From Bacteroidales bacterium (GTDB lineage Bacteria; Bacteroidota; Bacteroidia; Bacteroidales; VadinHA17), in NCBI GenBank assembly GCA_015486475.1, contig WFRO01000511.1, positions 1-8,931 on the forward strand: a stretch of DNA of 8,931 nucleotides. The letters are read 5' to 3'. A program made the translations under genes and the position numbers. The notes under the pieces are model-generated. The model was not told where the DNA came from, did not search any database, and saw only the letters and a program-made list of their open reading frames with translations. Of this stretch, positions 7,291-8,931 are shown in pieces. Within the stretch, counting starts at the first letter, position 1, and every line of letters starts with the position of its first letter.

Positions 7291-7465
7291 TGGAATAATG
7301 GAATAATGGAAGATGGGTGAAGAGATAAAGCGATAAAGCGATGAGGTGACTAGGATAGATCTAAATAATAACTCCTCAACCCGTTACTCTCCGCCCGGAT
7401 GAACGGTCATCCGTTCGGACGGGGATACACCCAACTCGTAACTCGTAACTCCACACTCCACACTT
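7291..7465. repeat. Second cluster of 7- and 8-bp degenerate tandem repeats
   Basis: TGGAATAA occurs at 7291-7298 and 7299-7306, with the variant TGGAAGAT next. GATAAAGC occurs at 7324-7331 and 7332-7339, then GATGAGGT. AACTCGT occurs at 7433-7439 and 7440-7446, followed by AACTCC and ACACTCC (7453-7459). The complement of the GATAAAGC/GATGAGG block reads like the ATCTCTTC/ATCGCCTC block at 3463-3494, so the two clusters belong to one repeat family placed in opposite orientation. Confidence 0.7.
7396..7422. repeat. Three overlapping, mutually exclusive small hairpins
   Basis: CGGATGA (7396-7402) pairs with TCATCCG (7407-7413) around an ACGG loop. GAACGG (7401-7406) pairs with CCGTTC (7411-7416) around TCAT. 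CCGT (7411-7414) pairs with ACGG (7419-7422) around TCGG. Only one of the first two can form at a time. No T-run follows, so this is not a standard terminator; it lies about 160 bp after the phosphoesterase stop. Confidence 0.5.
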
Positions 7466-7651
7466 ATTAGGGGGTCAGGGGGGCGGGCAGGCTATGTAAG
7501 GCGTTGTTTTAAGGTTGACTTAACACTGGATTTAAGGGGGGACACAGGGGGGTAGCACAAAATAACTTAGCCGGGAAAAGTAGCGATCGTATGAAATGAC
7601 AGTATCTGAAAATAAATGACCGGAAATTCTTAATATTCATGACCATAGCCT

Positions 7652-7659
7652 TATATTTG
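7652..7659 (+). promoter_or_regulatory. TAnnTTTG (-7) candidate promoter for the TolC-family gene
   Basis: TATATTTG fully matches the Bacteroidota -7 consensus and lies 191 bp before the ATG at 7851. A convincing -33 TTG is not seen at the expected distance. If used, the leader would be about 185 nt and the CTACGTAG cluster would lie downstream of the start point. A weaker alternative, AAGATTTG at 7736-7743, would place the cluster over the promoter instead. Confidence 0.45.
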
Positions 7660-7701
7660 TTAAATATCTTACTGGGACTGTATCATCACAAATCCATACA
7701 T

Positions 7702-7733
7702 CTACGTAGCTACCTACGTAGTTGACTACGTAG
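7702..7733. promoter_or_regulatory. Three CTACGTAG palindromes at exact 12-bp spacing, candidate operator
   Basis: The perfect 8-bp palindrome CTACGTAG occurs at 7702-7709, 7714-7721 and 7726-7733, separated by 4-bp spacers CTAC and TTGA. The site ends 117 bp before the TolC-family start. Regular phasing of a palindrome upstream of an efflux gene is what a multimeric or cooperatively bound dimeric regulator would use. The protein that binds is not identifiable here; nothing of that type other than the distant PadR is encoded in the window. Confidence 0.6.
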
Positions 7734-7850
7734 TTAAGATTTGTTAATCCGCTATATATCTGTAAGATATGGGTATAAAAACACAATAGTTTATCACAAA
7801 GTTTTGAAAAGTATTTTTCAAGGAAATTTTAAATCACTGATAATCAGACT

Positions 7851-8931
7851 ATGAAATCTGCTTTTTTTGTTTTGATCCTGTTGGTTACCGGAGTGTTTTC
7901 TCCGCCGGCGGCGCGGGGTGGCCCGGGGGACACCCTCTCCCTGCCGGCCTGTCTGCGGCTGGCGACCGAACGGTTCCCGTTGATCGCCGGGAAACCCATA
8001 CTGGCCAAAGAGATCACCCTGGAAGATGAGAGCCTGAAGAGCGCTTATTATCCGGAGATGGATCTGGGCGCCCAGGCAACCTATTATTCGGACGTGGTGA
8101 CCATTGACATGAACCCGCCTGTGCCGGGGATCACCTTCCCCACACCCTATCATGCCCAGTACGCCCTCACCCTGGATGTGAAACAGATGATCTACGACGG
8201 CGGGGCCACCAAAAACCAGCGGCAGGTCAAACAACGCTCCATCGGCCTGCGGCAGCAGGACCTGGAGGTGAAGCTCTATACCTTTAAGCAAAAGCTGGCC
8301 CGTATTTTCTTTTCGGCGCTTTACCTGGATGACAATTATACTATCCTGCAACAGAACATGCAGCAGATGGACAAAGCCTTGTCGGAGGCAGAGACCGCCC
8401 GCCGGCAGGGGATGCTCTTGCAGGGGGATGTGAACATCCTGAAAGCGGCCCGCCTGGACATACGTCAGAAAATGGCGGTCAACCGCCACGACCGCCGTGC
8501 GGTGACACAACTGCTGGGGATGTATCTGGATACGGTCTTTGCCGCCGGTGTGGTGTTTACCGTGCCTCCTCCGGTGCCGGTGAGCAGTCCGGCCCTGCGC
8601 CCGGAGCAGCAACTCTTCTCCATGCAGCGTTCCTGGCTCGATGCTTCCATACGGCTGCAGAAAGTACAGCGGCGTCCGAAGGTCTATGGTTTCGGGCAGG
8701 CCGGGTACGGCAGGCCTGGACTGAATCCGCTGAACCTCGACTTCAAACCTTTTTATTTGGTGGGGGCACGCATCACCTGGAACATCTGGGACTGGAGCCG
8801 TACCAATAAGCAGCAGAAGATCCTGGCTTTTGAGCAGCAATTGGTGCAGAACGAGGAAGTGCAGTTCCACCAGGAGGTGGATGCCGGCCTGATACGCATC
8901 CGTGAGGAGATCGCCAAGCTGGAGGAGATCA
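7851..8931 (+). CDS. TolC-family outer membrane efflux protein, 3' truncated by window edge
   Basis: 360 codons are present and the frame is still open at the last base. The start at 7851 is the first possible one, because an in-frame TAA sits at 7830-7832. Residues 1 to about 21 form a signal peptide (MKSAFFVLILLVTG core). The mature part begins DTLSLPACLRLATERFP, the typical opening helix of TolC proteins. The two-fold internal repeat of the family is visible: the first strand pair ends in KQMIYDGGATKNQRQ (YDGG at 115-118), and the second half has ITWNIWDWSRTNKQQ (from 308), each followed by long Gln- and Glu-rich coiled-coil helices. TolC proteins form trimeric outer membrane channels for type I secretion or tripartite efflux. 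Members in this setting are usually followed by HlyD-type adaptor and ABC or RND pump genes, which would lie beyond the window. Confidence 0.9.
   Translation, partial: MKSAFFVLILLVTGVFSPPAARGGPGDTLSLPACLRLATERFPLIAGKPILAKEITLEDESLKSAYYPEMDLGAQATYYSDVVTIDMNPPVPGITFPTPYHAQYALTLDVKQMIYDGGATKNQRQVKQRSIGLRQQDLEVKLYTFKQKLARIFFSALYLDDNYTILQQNMQQMDKALSEAETARRQGMLLQGDVNILKAARLDIRQKMAVNRHDRRAVTQLLGMYLDTVFAAGVVFTVPPPVPVSSPALRPEQQLFSMQRSWLDASIRLQKVQRRPKVYGFGQAGYGRPGLNPLNLDFKPFYLVGARITWNIWDWSRTNKQQKILAFEQQLVQNEEVQFHQEVDAGLIRIREEIAKLEEI

Larger units (their letters stand above)
7236..7850. other. 615-bp intergenic region rich in repeats and regulatory-looking elements
   Basis: No plausible coding region was found in this gap. 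From left to right it holds short tandem repeats (7291-7347), overlapping hairpins (7396-7422), heptamer repeats (7433-7465), runs of five to six G (7470-7487 and 7536-7552), a TAnnTTTG element (7652-7659), three phased palindromes (7702-7733) and AT-rich leader DNA before the TolC-family gene. The stretch 7553-7650 shows nothing recognisable. Confidence 0.7.

Noticed and set aside
7804..7821. TTGAAAA/TTTTCAA hairpin in the TolC leader as a terminator or riboswitch
   Set aside because: A 7-bp stem made mostly of A-T pairs, 30 bp before the start codon, is expected by chance in such AT-rich DNA, and no riboswitch core is recognisable.
7818..8870. 350-codon open frame on the minus strand at the right end
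   Set aside because: The opposite strand encodes a clear TolC-family protein with signal peptide and both family repeats; the antisense translation is low-information and rich in His, Gln and Leu.

Overview
The window looks like a chromosomal segment of a Bacteroidota bacterium (probably Bacteroidales or a relative; this is inference). The signs are the kinds of protein families present, promoter elements of the TAnnTTTG type characteristic of that phylum, weak Shine-Dalgarno use, moderately high GC coding DNA with AT-rich promoter gaps, and intergenic arrays of short degenerate tandem repeats. No rRNA, tRNA, CRISPR, transposase or phage gene is visible.

Layout from left to right. (1) The 3' end of a sodium/solute symporter gene of the PutP type. 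Its stop codon overlaps, as ATGA, the start of a 968-residue exported protein with kinesin-light-chain-type TPRs and a C-terminal CHAT (caspase-like) protease domain. (2) A convergent gap of about 310 bp that is almost entirely a mosaic of 7-, 8- and 16-bp tandem repeats. (3) A leftward three-gene operon: a short PspC-domain membrane protein, a PadR-family repressor, and a long PspC-domain membrane protein that is a paralogue of the first with an added membrane and extracytoplasmic part. A TAnnTTTG promoter with an inverted repeat over the predicted transcription start precedes it. (4) A divergent Tat-exported calcineurin-like metallophosphoesterase. (5) A gene-poor 615-bp stretch holding a second array of short repeats, overlapping hairpins, G-runs, a TAnnTTTG element and three CTACGTAG palindromes at exact 12-bp spacing. 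(6) The 5' part of a TolC-family outer membrane efflux gene that runs off the right edge.

How the parts may work together is partly inference. PadR probably represses its own PspC operon, a common arrangement for envelope-stress modules. The CTACGTAG cluster is the best candidate operator for the TolC efflux operon. The CHAT protein is probably translationally coupled to the symporter, but its substrate cannot be read from the sequence. Apart from the two shared repeat regions, the gene blocks appear functionally independent.
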